Below the pieces are notes generated by a model that saw only the letters and a list, made by a program, of their open reading frames with translations, had not been told where the DNA came from and did no database searches. From Burkholderiales bacterium (GTDB lineage: Bacteria; Pseudomonadota; Gammaproteobacteria; Burkholderiales; Burkholderiaceae_E): DNA of 33,608 nt. The DNA is taken from contig JADCHE010000041.1 in NCBI GenBank assembly GCA_020248665.1, forward strand, positions 1-33,608. Direction: 5' to 3'. Positions 24,980 to 32,652 of this stretch are shown one piece after another. The stretch's first letter is position 1, and each line of letters starts with the position of its first letter. Position numbers and translations under genes: made by a program.

Positions 24980-25669
24980 ATGCGCCTGCGCCTCCCCGTC
25001 GTCCCGATCGTCTCGGTGCTGCTGTTCGCGGTGCTGTGCGCGATCGTCGCCGGCTGGGCGCTGCAGCTGCTCGCGCCGCGTGCCCCGATCGCGCCCGGGG
25101 GCGCGGTCGCGCAGGCCCAGGCGCCCGCCGACCTGTCGGCCGCGGGCCGGCTGTTCGGCGGCGTGCCGCGCCGGCTCGACGCGGTCGCCGAAGCGCCGTC
25201 GAACATCCAGGTCGCCGGCGTGCTCGCGGCCGGACCGCGCGGCGTCGCGCTGCTCGCGATCGACGGCCGCCCGGCGAAGCCGTTCGCCGTCGGCGAGTCG
25301 GTCTCCGACGGCATGACGGTGCGCTCGGTGACCGGCGACACCGTCGAGCTCGAGCGCGGCGGTCAGTCGTTGCGCCTGGCCGCGCCCGCCCGCGCGTCGC
25401 TCGCGGTGCTGACGAGCGGCCCGCAGCGGCCGACCGCCGGCGCCGCGCCCGGCCAGCCCACCGCGCCGCCCCCCGGACTGCCCCCCCTGCCGCCGCGCGC
25501 GCTGCCGCCGGCCGGCGCCGCCGCCACCACCTCCGACCCGGTGCAGCCCCCCGCGGTCGTGCAGCCCCCGGCCGGCAACTTCGCGCCGGGGCCGCCGCCC
25601 GCGATGCCGGCGGGCGCGGTGTCGCCGGTCGCGCCGTCGGCCGTCGCCCCCCCGACCGGCTCGCAGTGA
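24980..25669 (+). CDS. gspC: Type II secretion protein GspC (HR domain, no PDZ)
   Basis: 229 aa. One N-terminal membrane helix (~8-31, VPIVSVLLFAVLCAIVAGWAL) and a homology-region domain (~48-125: LFGGVPRRLDA, NIQVAGVLAAGPRGVALLAIDGRPAKPFAVGESV) that in the family contacts the secretin N0 domain. The last ~100 residues are Pro/Ala/Gly-rich with no PDZ domain, as is common in GspC of this group. It is divergent from the other eleven genes. ATG at 24980; an upstream in-frame ATG at 24662 would run through gspG and is not credible. The stop is immediately followed by the TetR promoter. Confidence 0.93.
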   Translation: MRLRLPVVPIVSVLLFAVLCAIVAGWALQLLAPRAPIAPGGAVAQAQAPADLSAAGRLFGGVPRRLDAVAEAPSNIQVAGVLAAGPRGVALLAIDGRPAKPFAVGESVSDGMTVRSVTGDTVELERGGQSLRLAAPARASLAVLTSGPQRPTAGAAPGQPTAPPPGLPPLPPRALPPAGAAATTSDPVQPPAVVQPPAGNFAPGPPPAMPAGAVSPVAPSAVAPPTGSQ

Positions 25670-25670
25670 G

Positions 25671-25704
25671 TACAATGGCGCATCGCGTGACCGACGCGTC
25701 ACGC
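25671..25704 (+). promoter_or_regulatory. TetR-gene promoter with overlapping perfect inverted repeat
   Basis: TACAAT at 25671-25676 is a plausible -10 box directly after the gspC stop. Nine bases further, at 25685-25704, lies the perfect dyad GCGTGAC-N6-GTCACGC (7-bp arms). This covers the expected transcription start and lies 14-23 bp before the TetR start codon, the classic site for autorepression. The upstream -35 would be inside gspC and is not obvious. Confidence 0.6.
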
Positions 25705-25718
25705 CGTGCACGCCACGG

Positions 25719-26339
25719 TTGAACCCAGTGAACCTCCCGCCCCCCCGCAAGTCGTTCCGCGAGACGCAGTTCGAGCTGCGCGAGGAGGCGATCCTCGACG
25801 CGACCAACCGCCTCCTCGGCGACAAGGGCTACGAGGCGATGTCGATGGACGACATCGCGACCGAGGTCGGGATCGCCAAGGGCAGCCTCTACAAGCACTT
25901 CGAGTCGAAGGAGGCGCTGGCCGGCGCGGTGATGGTCCGCCTGCTCGAGCAGACGCGCGCCGCGCTCGCCGCGATCCCGTCCGACCGGCCCGCGATCGAG
26001 CGGCTCGAGGCGCTGCTGCGCTGGACCCTGTCGCAGCGGCTGTCGGGCAGCGTGCCGCACCTGCCCTCGACGAGCCCCGCGCTGCAGACCAGCCTGATGT
26101 CGAACCGCGAGTACATGGACAGCCTCATGACGCTGTCCGACGAGATCGGCGAGATGATCCAGCGCGCACGCGCCGAAGGTGCGATCCGCGCGTCGCTGCG
26201 CGACGAGTTCGTGCTCTACACCCTGTACGCCCGCACCTGCGACCCGACCCTCGAGTTCCTGAAGGCCGGCGGCGCGATGTCCGATGCCGAGATCGTCGAG
26301 CAGATGGTGTCGGCCTGCTTCCGCGGCATGGCCGCCTGA
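25719..26339 (+). CDS. TetR/AcrR-family transcriptional regulator
   Basis: 203-206 aa. N-terminal TetR HTH (~20-66): [20 protein letters not shown], then [22 protein letters not shown]. The ligand-binding helices (70-200) are not diagnostic of a ligand. The start is either TTG 25719 or GTG 25728; neither has a clear ribosome-binding site and I cannot decide. A perfect 20-bp dyad precedes it. thyA begins 13 bp after its stop with no room for a promoter, so it is probably cotranscribed with thyA, an unusual pairing. Confidence 0.93.
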   Translation: MNPVNLPPPRKSFRETQFELREEAILDATNRLLGDKGYEAMSMDDIATEVGIAKGSLYKHFESKEALAGAVMVRLLEQTRAALAAIPSDRPAIERLEALLRWTLSQRLSGSVPHLPSTSPALQTSLMSNREYMDSLMTLSDEIGEMIQRARAEGAIRASLRDEFVLYTLYARTCDPTLEFLKAGGAMSDAEIVEQMVSACFRGMAA

Positions 26340-26352
26340 ACCGACCGCCGCG

Positions 26353-27147
26353 ATGCGTCAGTACCACGACCTGATGCGCCACGTGCTCGAGCACGGCACG
26401 CGCAAGTCCGACCGCACCGGCACCGGCACGCTGTCGGTGTTCGGCTGGCAGATGCGCTTCCCGCTCGCCGACGGCTTCCCGCTGGTGACGACCAAGAAGC
26501 TGCACCTGAAGTCGATTGTCCACGAGTTGCTGTGGTTCCTGTCCGGCTCGACCAACGTCGCCTACCTGAAGGCGAACGGCGTGTCGATCTGGGACGAGTG
26601 GGCCGACGCGGACGGCGAGCTCGGCCCGGTCTACGGCCACCAGTGGCGCTCGTGGCCCACGCCCGACGGCGGCCACGTCGACCAGATCGCCGACCTGATG
26701 AAGCGGCTGAAGGCCGACCCCGACTCCAGGCGGCTGATCGTGTCCGCATGGAACGTGGCCGAGCTCCCGAGGATGGCGCTCGCGCCGTGCCACGCACTCT
26801 TCCAGTTCTACGTGGCCGATGGCAGGCTGTCGTGCCAGCTCTACCAGCGCAGCGCCGACATCTTCCTGGGCGTGCCGTTCAACATCGCGTCGTACGCGCT
26901 CCTCACCGAGATGGTCGCGCAGCAGTGCGACCTCGCGCCCGGCGACTTCGTCTGGACCGGCGGCGACTGCCACCTCTACCTGAACCATCTCGAGCAGGCC
27001 CGCGAGCAGCTGTCGCGCGCGCCCTACCCGCTGCCGAGGCTGTCGCTGAAGCGCCGCCCGCCGTCGATCTTCGACTACGTCTACGACGACGTCGAGATCG
27101 TCGGCTACCAGGCCCACCCGCACATCAAGGCACCGGTCGCCGTCTGA
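26353..27147 (+). CDS. thyA: Thymidylate synthase
   Basis: 264 aa, exactly the E. coli length. It methylates dUMP to dTMP with methylene-tetrahydrofolate, releasing dihydrofolate. The nucleophile is Cys146 in [12 protein letters not shown]. Also visible are [78 protein letters not shown] and the C-terminal APVAV. The ATG at 26353 is used because it gives the family N-terminus MRQYHDLM. Downstream folA regenerates the tetrahydrofolate, and the two may share a transcript. Confidence 0.98.
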   Translation: MRQYHDLMRHVLEHGTRKSDRTGTGTLSVFGWQMRFPLADGFPLVTTKKLHLKSIVHELLWFLSGSTNVAYLKANGVSIWDEWADADGELGPVYGHQWRSWPTPDGGHVDQIADLMKRLKADPDSRRLIVSAWNVAELPRMALAPCHALFQFYVADGRLSCQLYQRSADIFLGVPFNIASYALLTEMVAQQCDLAPGDFVWTGGDCHLYLNHLEQAREQLSRAPYPLPRLSLKRRPPSIFDYVYDDVEIVGYQAHPHIKAPVAV

Positions 27148-27329
27148 CCTCGAACCGGCCCGACGTTCAGCCGGGCGAGCGCGACGTGGCCGTCGACCGG
27201 GCGCACGCCGAACGGCCGCGACCGATCGTCGAGCATGCCGCGGCCGACCCCGCGCATGTCCGCCGCACCCGCCGCGCGCGGCGCGGCGACGGCGGTATGC
27301 TGCGCCCCGACGCCCCCGCGAAGGCCCCC

Positions 27330-27854
27330 ATGGATCACCGACGCCCCCGCATCACCCTGATCGTCGCGCGGGCGCGCGACAGCGCGATCGGCCGAGGCAA
27401 CGCGCTGCCGTGGCACCTGCCCGAGGACCTCCAGCACTTCAAGGCCACCACGCTCGGTCACCCGATCGTGATGGGCCGGCGCACCTTCGAGTCGATCGGC
27501 CGGCCGCTGCCTGGGCGACGGTCGATCGTCGTCACCCGGAATCCGGCCTGGGCCCACGACGGCTGCGAGCGCGCGGGCTCGCTCGACGAGGCGATCGCGC
27601 GCTGCGCCGGCTCGCCCGAGCTCTTCGTGGTCGGCGGCGGACAGCTCTACGCCGAGGCGATGCCCCGGGCCGACCGGCTGATCGTCACCGACGTCGCGAT
27701 CGACGTCGAGGGCGACACATTCTTCCCGGCGATCGACCCGGCGCGGTGGGCCTGCACGCGCGACGAGCCCCGCACCAGCCGCACCGGCCTCGGGTTCGCG
27801 ATCCGCACCTTCGAGCGGATCGGGGACACCCCCGGAAACGCGGCGGCTGCGTGA
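27330..27854 (+). CDS. folA: Dihydrofolate reductase
   Basis: 174 aa. It reduces dihydrofolate with NADPH. Key parts: ITLIVARARDSAIGRGNALPWHLPEDLQ, with Asp33 equivalent to the catalytic Asp27 of E. coli; FKATTLGHPIVMGRRTFESIG; RSIVVTRN; the nucleotide-binding FVVGGGQLYAEAM; and VEGDTFFPAID. ATG at 27330 has an AAGG five bases upstream and matches the family start; an in-frame ATG at 27297 would add 11 residues. The 182 bp after thyA contain only a TATGCT at 27296-27301 that could be a -10 box for a separate folA promoter. Confidence 0.96.
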   Translation: MDHRRPRITLIVARARDSAIGRGNALPWHLPEDLQHFKATTLGHPIVMGRRTFESIGRPLPGRRSIVVTRNPAWAHDGCERAGSLDEAIARCAGSPELFVVGGGQLYAEAMPRADRLIVTDVAIDVEGDTFFPAIDPARWACTRDEPRTSRTGLGFAIRTFERIGDTPGNAAAA

Positions 27855-27919
27855 TACAGTCCGCGCACGCCGCGCCGGCGCCCTCCGGCGGCGCGAGTAC
27901 ACCCGAGGAGAATCCGTCG

Positions 27920-29506
27920 ATGAGCACGATCAAGCAGCTGCTCGGCGCCGCCGCCATCGCGGCGTCGCTGGCGATGGGCAGCGCGCACGCGCAGCAGGCG
28001 CTGCGCTGGGCCGCCCAGAACGACATCCTGACGCTGGACCCGCACTCGCAGAACCACGCGACGACCAACGCGATCCTGATGCATTCGTACGAGGGCCTGA
28101 CCCGGTACGGCAAGGACTACTCGATCGAGCCGGCCCTCGCCACCAGCTGGCAGCAGCTCGGCCCGACGCAGTGGCGCTTCAACCTGCGCAAGGGCGTGAC
28201 TTTCCACGACGGCTCGCCCTTCACCGCCGACGACGTGGTCTTCTCGTTCGAGCGCATCCGGCAGCCTCAGGGCACGATGCAGATCTACGTGACCGGGATC
28301 AAGGAGGTGAAGAAGGTCGACGACCACACCGTCGAACTGATCCTCGAGGCACCCCAGCCGATCCTGCTGCGCAACATCATCGACTTCCGGATCATGAGCC
28401 GGGGCTGGTCGGTGAAGAACAAGTCGGAGAAGGTGCAGGACTACAAGGCGCGCGAGGACACCTTCGCGTCGCGCAACGTCAACGGCACCGGCCCGTACAT
28501 CATCAACGGCTGGTCGCCCGACCAGCGCATCGTGTTCTCGAACAACCCGAAGTGGTGGGGCAAGAAGGACGGCAACGTCGACCGTGTCGTCTACACCCCG
28601 GTCAAGGCCGACGCGACCCGCGTCGCCGCGCTGCTGTCGGGCGAGGTCGACCTGGTCACCGACCTGCCGACGCAGGACGTCGCGCGCCTGAAGCAGAACG
28701 CCAACCTCAAGGTGCTCGAAGGCCACGAGGTGCGGACGATCTTCATCGGGCTCGACCAGCACAACAACGAGCTGCAGTTCTCCGACGTCAAGGGCAAGAA
28801 CCCATTCAAGGACGTGCGCGTGCGCCGCGCGCTGAACATGGCGGTCGACCGCCCGGCGATCCAGCGCACGATCATGCGCGGGCTGTCGATGCCGGCGAAC
28901 ATCATGGTCGCCCCGGGTGTCAACGGCTGGACGAAGGAGTTGGACGCCGTCAAGGGCGCCGACGTCGAGGGCGCGAAGAAGCTGCTCGCCGAGGCCGGCT
29001 ACCCGAACGGCTTCGAGTTCACGCTCGACTGCCCGAACAACCGCTACGTGAACGACGAGGAGATCTGCCAGGCGATCGTCGGCATGTGGGCGCGCGCGGG
29101 CGTGAAGGTGAAGCTCAACGCGATGCCCTTCGCGACCTTCATCCCGAAGATCCAGAAGTTCGAGTCGAGCGCGTACCTGCTCGGCTGGGGCGTGGCGACC
29201 TTCGACGCGCTGTACTCGCTGCAGTCGCTGGTGCGCACCCGGACGACGGGCGCCGACGGCAACTTCAACCTCGGCCGGATCAGCGATCCGAAGCTCGATG
29301 CGATCATCGACGCGAGCAAGACCGAGATCGACGTGAAGAAGCGTGACGCGCTGCTGCGCGAGGGGCTGCAGATGACCGCCGACAACGCCTACTACATCCC
29401 CATCCACCACCAGGTGCGGCCGTGGGCGATGAAGAAGAACGTGACGACGATCCACCGTTCGGACGACCGTCCGGAGGCGCGCTTCACCAGCATCGGCGGC
29501 AGCTGA
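27920..29506 (+). CDS. ABC transporter family-5 (peptide/nickel-type) solute-binding protein
   Basis: 528 aa. The Sec signal peptide has a basic start (TIKQ), a core with LLGAAAIAASLAMGS and an AHAQ cut at ~25. The mature protein begins LRWAAQNDILTLDPHSQNHATTNAI, then the family signature RKGVTFHDGSPFTADDVVFSFERI, NVNGTGPYIINGWSPDQ, VRVRRALNMAVDRPAI and GRISDPKLDAIID. It is a DppA/OppA-like receptor for peptides or similar solutes. GAGGAG lies eight bases before ATG 27920. No permease or ATPase genes follow: a strong terminator is immediately downstream, so it is an orphan receptor here. The amidohydrolase converging on it belongs to a dipeptidase-like family, a possible functional link. Confidence 0.95.
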   Translation: MSTIKQLLGAAAIAASLAMGSAHAQQALRWAAQNDILTLDPHSQNHATTNAILMHSYEGLTRYGKDYSIEPALATSWQQLGPTQWRFNLRKGVTFHDGSPFTADDVVFSFERIRQPQGTMQIYVTGIKEVKKVDDHTVELILEAPQPILLRNIIDFRIMSRGWSVKNKSEKVQDYKAREDTFASRNVNGTGPYIINGWSPDQRIVFSNNPKWWGKKDGNVDRVVYTPVKADATRVAALLSGEVDLVTDLPTQDVARLKQNANLKVLEGHEVRTIFIGLDQHNNELQFSDVKGKNPFKDVRVRRALNMAVDRPAIQRTIMRGLSMPANIMVAPGVNGWTKELDAVKGADVEGAKKLLAEAGYPNGFEFTLDCPNNRYVNDEEICQAIVGMWARAGVKVKLNAMPFATFIPKIQKFESSAYLLGWGVATFDALYSLQSLVRTRTTGADGNFNLGRISDPKLDAIIDASKTEIDVKKRDALLREGLQMTADNAYYIPIHHQVRPWAMKKNVTTIHRSDDRPEARFTSIGGS

Positions 29507-29551
29507 CGGGACGTGGCGGCGGTTGCGGCCGTCGCCGCCCGAGAAAGGACG

Positions 29552-29581
29552 AGGGCCCGCGCGAGCGGGCCCTTTCTGTTT
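29552..29581 (+). terminator. Rho-independent terminator after the solute-binding protein
   Basis: Perfect 9-bp stem AGGGCCCGC / GCGGGCCCT closed by a GCGA tetraloop (GNRA type), followed by TTCTGTTT. It lies 46 bp after the stop. It could also act on the converging amidohydrolase transcript, though the A-rich side (AGAAAGGA) makes only a modest U-tract in that direction. Confidence 0.85.
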
Positions 29582-29621
29582 GCTGCCCGCGGCGCAGGCC
29601 GCACGCTTCGCGCCGGGGCCG

Positions 29622-30866
29622 TCAGGCCGCCGCGACCAGGCGGTCGCGCACGAAGCGCCCGCCCTTCATCACCACCGGCATGCTCGCGCCCTGTCCCTGC
29701 AGCAGCGTCAGGTCGGCGATCGGATCGCCGTCGACGACGATGAGGTCGGCGAGCGCGCCGCGCGCGACGACGCCGAGCTCGCCCTCGCGACCGATCAGCC
29801 GCGCGTTGACCGAGGTCGCGCTCTGGATCACCTCGGTCGCGCTCATCGCGCCGAGCCGGATCGTGAACTCGTTGCTCTGGTCGTCGTGCATCGGCCCGAG
29901 CAGGTCGGTGCCGAAACCGATCGGCACGCCGGCGGCCTTCGCGATCCGCACGGACTCGATGCCCGCCGTCCGCACGCGCTCGAGCTTCGCGAGCATCACC
30001 TCGGGCCAACCGAGCTTCGCGCCTTCGCGGGCCAGCGAGTCGTAGGTGACCAGCGTCGGCACGAGCCACGCCCCGGCCTTCTTCATCTCGCGCGCCGCGG
30101 CCTCGTCGAGCAGGTTGCCGTGCTCGATCGAGCGCACGCCGGCCTGCATCGCGCGGATGATGGATCGCGGCGAGTACGCGTGCGCCATCACGTAGGTGTT
30201 CGCGGCCTCCGCCTCCTCGCAGATCGCGCGCAGTTCCTCCATCGAGTACTGCGTCCCGTCGATCGGGTCGGTCGGGCTCGAGACGCCGCCGCCGGCCATC
30301 ACCTTGATCTGGTGCGAGCCGGTGCGGATCTGCTCGCGCGCCGCGCGCCGCACCTCGCCGACGCCGTCGGCGATCTTCCCGAGCATGCCGAGCCCCGCGC
30401 ACGAGCACAGGATGTTCTGCCGCACGCCGATCGGGCGCACGTCGCCGTGGCCGCCGGTCTGCGAGATGGCCTGGCCCGCGATCAGCAGCCGCGGGCCCCT
30501 GAAGTGCCCGCGCTCGATCGCCTCGACCAGTCCGTGGTCGGCACCGGCCGCATCGCGCACGGTGGTGAAGCCGCGCGCGAGCATGCCCTCCATGATGTCC
30601 TTCGACTGCGCCGCGATCAGCGAGGCCGGCGTCATCGCGAGCTTCAGGAAGTCGGGCACGGTCGAGGTGACGTGCACGTGCGCGTCGATCAGGCCGGGCA
30701 GCAGCGTGCGGCCCGCGAGGTCGACGACGCGCGCGTCGTCGACCTGCGTCTCGTCGAACAGCACGTCGACGATCCGCTCGCCCTCGACGACGACGGTGCC
30801 GTTCGGCCGCAGGCTCCCGGAGGCGCTGTCGAACACGGTGGCGCGGGTGAAGGCGATGCGGGTCAT
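29622..30866 (-). CDS. Amidohydrolase family protein (prolidase/Xaa-dipeptidase-like)
   Basis: 414 aa. A TIM-barrel metal hydrolase of the carbamoyl-lysine, binuclear type: metal-binding His63 and His65 in DAHVHV, the Lys188 expected to be carbamylated (QIKVMAGGG), His229 (MAHAYS), His249 (SIEHGN) and Asp321 (GFGTDLLG). N- and C-terminal strands form the small beta domain, ending in ADLIVVDGDPI and MPVVMKGG. Close relatives with the GGHGD and SPTDPID segments have been assigned as Xaa-Arg/Xaa-Pro dipeptidases; the substrate here is not provable. No signal peptide. ATG at 30864-30866. It converges on the binding protein gene and is 116 bp downstream of the lipoprotein gene on the same strand. 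Confidence 0.92.
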   Translation of the reverse strand: MTRIAFTRATVFDSASGSLRPNGTVVVEGERIVDVLFDETQVDDARVVDLAGRTLLPGLIDAHVHVTSTVPDFLKLAMTPASLIAAQSKDIMEGMLARGFTTVRDAAGADHGLVEAIERGHFRGPRLLIAGQAISQTGGHGDVRPIGVRQNILCSCAGLGMLGKIADGVGEVRRAAREQIRTGSHQIKVMAGGGVSSPTDPIDGTQYSMEELRAICEEAEAANTYVMAHAYSPRSIIRAMQAGVRSIEHGNLLDEAAAREMKKAGAWLVPTLVTYDSLAREGAKLGWPEVMLAKLERVRTAGIESVRIAKAAGVPIGFGTDLLGPMHDDQSNEFTIRLGAMSATEVIQSATSVNARLIGREGELGVVARGALADLIVVDGDPIADLTLLQGQGASMPVVMKGGRFVRDRLVAAA

Positions 30867-30982
30867 GGCGGCGTTCGGTCGAGCGGTGGCGGCGACGAGG
30901 ATACGCCGCGCCCCGCGCCCGCGCGACCCGGCACGCGACGAAACGGACGGGGCCGTGCGCCGCGGGGTGCACGACCCACCGC

Positions 30983-31564
30983 TCAGCGGGCGGGCTCGAC
31001 CGCGACGGCGAGGGCCTCGGTGAACGTGAGCTGCACCTCGTCGCCCGGCTTCAGGCCCCGGATGAACTCGCGCGCCTTCGAGTCGACGACCCGGACCTTG
31101 CGCGCCACGCCGTCCTGGCCGGTGATGTCGACGGTGTTGTTGACGGTGTCGACCGACACCACCCGCACCACGCCCTTCACCGACACTTCCGCGGAGCCGC
31201 CTGGACGCGCGCCCGCGGGGGCCCGGTCGGTGGTGACGTTCGGCGCGGTCGACGTGACGCCCGTGCCCGGCCGGACCACCTCGGCGGCCATCGCCTCGGT
31301 GTAGCGGACCGTCACGCGATCGCCGACCCTGATCTGCTCGAGGTTGCGCACCGACGGCCCGGCCTGCACGACCATCGGACGGCCGTCGGCACGCATCAGC
31401 CGCACGCGGCGGTTCGCGGTGTCGACCGACTCGACGGTGGCGGTGGACTGCACGGTATCCGACAGCTCGAGCGGCGCGGGCGCCTGGGCGCAGGCGGCGG
31501 CCAGCAGCGCCACGGCGGCGGCCGTGGACAGCCGCAGCGCGGCGGATGCGGTGAACGGGGTCAT
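30983..31564 (-). CDS. Lipoprotein with two tandem copies of a small beta domain
   Basis: 193 aa. The N-terminus is a lipoprotein signal: hydrophobic core STAAAVALLAAAC with the lipobox L-A-A-A-C and Cys25. Two related units follow. Unit 1 (~42-98) has TATVESVDTANRRVRLMRADG and IRVGDRVTVRYTEAMAAEV. Unit 2 (~128-190) has GVVRVVSVDTVNNTVDITGQDG and LKPGDEVQLTFTEALAVAV. A Pro/Gly/Ala-rich linker separates them. Each unit looks like a short OB- or SH3-like beta barrel of the kind found in uncharacterised periplasmic proteins; I do not know a function. ATG at 31562-31564, with no obvious operon partner apart from the amidohydrolase downstream. Confidence 0.85.
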   Translation of the reverse strand: MTPFTASAALRLSTAAAVALLAAACAQAPAPLELSDTVQSTATVESVDTANRRVRLMRADGRPMVVQAGPSVRNLEQIRVGDRVTVRYTEAMAAEVVRPGTGVTSTAPNVTTDRAPAGARPGGSAEVSVKGVVRVVSVDTVNNTVDITGQDGVARKVRVVDSKAREFIRGLKPGDEVQLTFTEALAVAVEPAR

Positions 31565-31867
31565 GGCGGTTCCCTTCGCTTGGGGGTGGACGATGGGCAG
31601 GCACGACACGCGACGCAGCATCCGGTCGATCGCCGGGTGTGCGGTCCGTGGTGCGCCCGCTCCGAAGATACGCGCCGCGCCGGTCCGCGCGCCGACCCGA
31701 CCCGGGGCCCGACCGCGCGAAAGTCCCCGCGGGTCGGCAGGACGACGCTGCCGGTACGCGCCCGGCCCGACGACGGCGATCGGGGCGCGAAAGTCTGAGA
31801 CAATGTGCTCGTCGCCGCGGCCGCGCCCATCGGCTCTCCGTTCGGGCCCGGCCCGTGTTCGAGACGA
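31565..31867. other. Intergenic region before tRNA-Arg
   Basis: 303 bp without a supported gene. It should hold the promoters of the lipoprotein gene (minus) and of the tRNA (plus). GACAAT near 31798-31803 could be a -10 box for the tRNA, about 65 bp upstream of it, but no good -35 is present. An 11-base direct repeat, GCGCGAAAGTC, occurs at 31715-31725 and 31785-31795, exactly 70 bp apart. Nothing else stands out. Confidence 0.4.
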
Positions 31868-31943
31868 GCCCCCGTAGCTCAGTGGATAGAGCATCCCCCT
31901 CCTAAGGGGAGGGTCGCACGTTCGATTCGTGCCGGGGGCGCCA
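31868..31943 (+). tRNA. tRNA-Arg (anticodon CCT)
   Basis: 76 nt with an encoded 3' CCA. The acceptor stem GCCCCCG pairs with CGGGGGC; the D arm is GCTC...GAGC; the anticodon stem is TCCCC/GGGGA with loop CTCCTAA, anticodon CCT (reads AGG); the T arm is GCACG-TTCGATT-CGTGC; the discriminator is G. All four stems are perfect. Its 3' half is a common attachment site for integrative elements, and the DNA just beyond it is less GC-rich and carries an Rhs cassette. Confidence 0.98.
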
Positions 31944-32173
31944 GCATCCATGCGGGTTTCCGGGCGATCGGCATCCTCCCTCCCGCTCCGTACGGAACCA
32001 GTACGGAACGACTGGAAAAAATGGTCCGTACGATCCGTTCCACCCACCGCTTGCTCTCGATCGCGAACCTCGCCAATGCCACTGCGGCGCGTTAGGCGCC
32101 GCTACAGCGGCCCGCTGACACCGTGGACGGTCTGCTGGTCCGAGGCCGGCGCGCACGCCACCGCCAGATGAAC
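31944..32173. other. Non-coding stretch after tRNA-Arg, with short repeats
   Basis: No supported gene. GTACGGAAC occurs twice in direct orientation (31990-31998 and 32001-32009, 11 bp apart) and once inverted with one mismatch (32023-32031). A 7-bp perfect hairpin, GCGGCGC-GTTAG-GCGCCGC, spans 32084-32102 without a T-tract. No copy of the tRNA 3' end is seen up to the right edge, so a second attachment site, if any, lies outside the window. Confidence 0.4.
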
Positions 32174-32205
32174 GAAGGGCCGCGATCAGCGGCCCTTCTC
32201 GCTTT
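32174..32205. terminator. Bidirectional rho-independent terminator
   Basis: Perfect 10-bp stem GAAGGGCCGC / GCGGCCCTTC with loop GATCA (32174-32198). On the plus strand it is followed by TCGCTTT, and on the minus strand by GTTCAT after the stem's own TTC. It lies 44 bp past the stop of the putative immunity gene and ~230 bp past the tRNA, closing both transcripts. Confidence 0.8.
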
Positions 32206-32241
32206 AGCAGCTACCCGCGCAGCGGGAATGGGGGAGGCTTT

Positions 32242-32643
32242 TCAATTTCGAGGAGCAAGGCGCTTCACATAGTCGTCCACGGACTCAATCGACGCCAAAT
32301 CAACAGTCAAGCCTTGGCGCTTCGCCCGCTCTTGCGCCACAACCCCGAGGGCATCCAGTTCTTCGCTTGTGATCCAGTGAACACCAACGTCTTTGCCAAA
32401 CCTGTCGGTGGGCTGTAGGCGCTCAGCGGGCACGCGCAGAACGCGGGCAACCTCATGCCAAACATCAATCACCGCCGCCTTGCTGAGCCCACTGGCCGCA
32501 TAGAAACGTTGATATATCTCGTCATCACTGAGCGCTTCGCGCGTATCCAATGTCGACAGAGACTTTCTCGCTTTTCTCGATCTGATCACAAAGCCTAGGG
32601 CGGCTAAAGCAACGGCACCAATCACGGCAATCCACATGCTCAT
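32242..32643 (-). CDS. Putative Rhs immunity protein, membrane-anchored, ACP-like
   Basis: 133 aa. One N-terminal membrane helix (residues ~3-20, MWIAVIGAVALAALGFVI) then a basic patch (RSRKARK) and a soluble part. Residues ~45-130 have the helix spacing of an acyl-carrier-protein fold (VIDVWHEVARVLRVPAERLQP, TDRFGKDVG), but the phosphopantetheine serine motif D-S-L is absent, resembling degenerate carrier-like families such as DUF1493; this is a weak inference. It starts nine bases after the Rhs stop, at the ATG with GAGAGG five bases upstream. The position directly behind an Rhs C-terminus is where the cognate immunity gene normally sits. Base composition is markedly lower in G+C than the rest of the window, suggesting separate acquisition. 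Confidence 0.7.
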   Translation of the reverse strand: MSMWIAVIGAVALAALGFVIRSRKARKSLSTLDTREALSDDEIYQRFYAASGLSKAAVIDVWHEVARVLRVPAERLQPTDRFGKDVGVHWITSEELDALGVVAQERAKRQGLTVDLASIESVDDYVKRLAPRN

Positions 32644-32652
32644 GGCCACCTC

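Noticed and set aside
32021-32094. A short plus-strand frame after the tRNA as an integrase remnant
   Set aside because: The 24-codon piece shows no tyrosine-recombinase R...HxxR...Y motif and cannot be assigned.
31805-32095. A 96-codon plus-strand frame overlapping the tRNA, containing a VAQWIEH-like string
   Set aside because: This string is the translation of tRNA sequence, a well-known annotation artefact; the frame spans the whole tRNA-Arg and has no family support.
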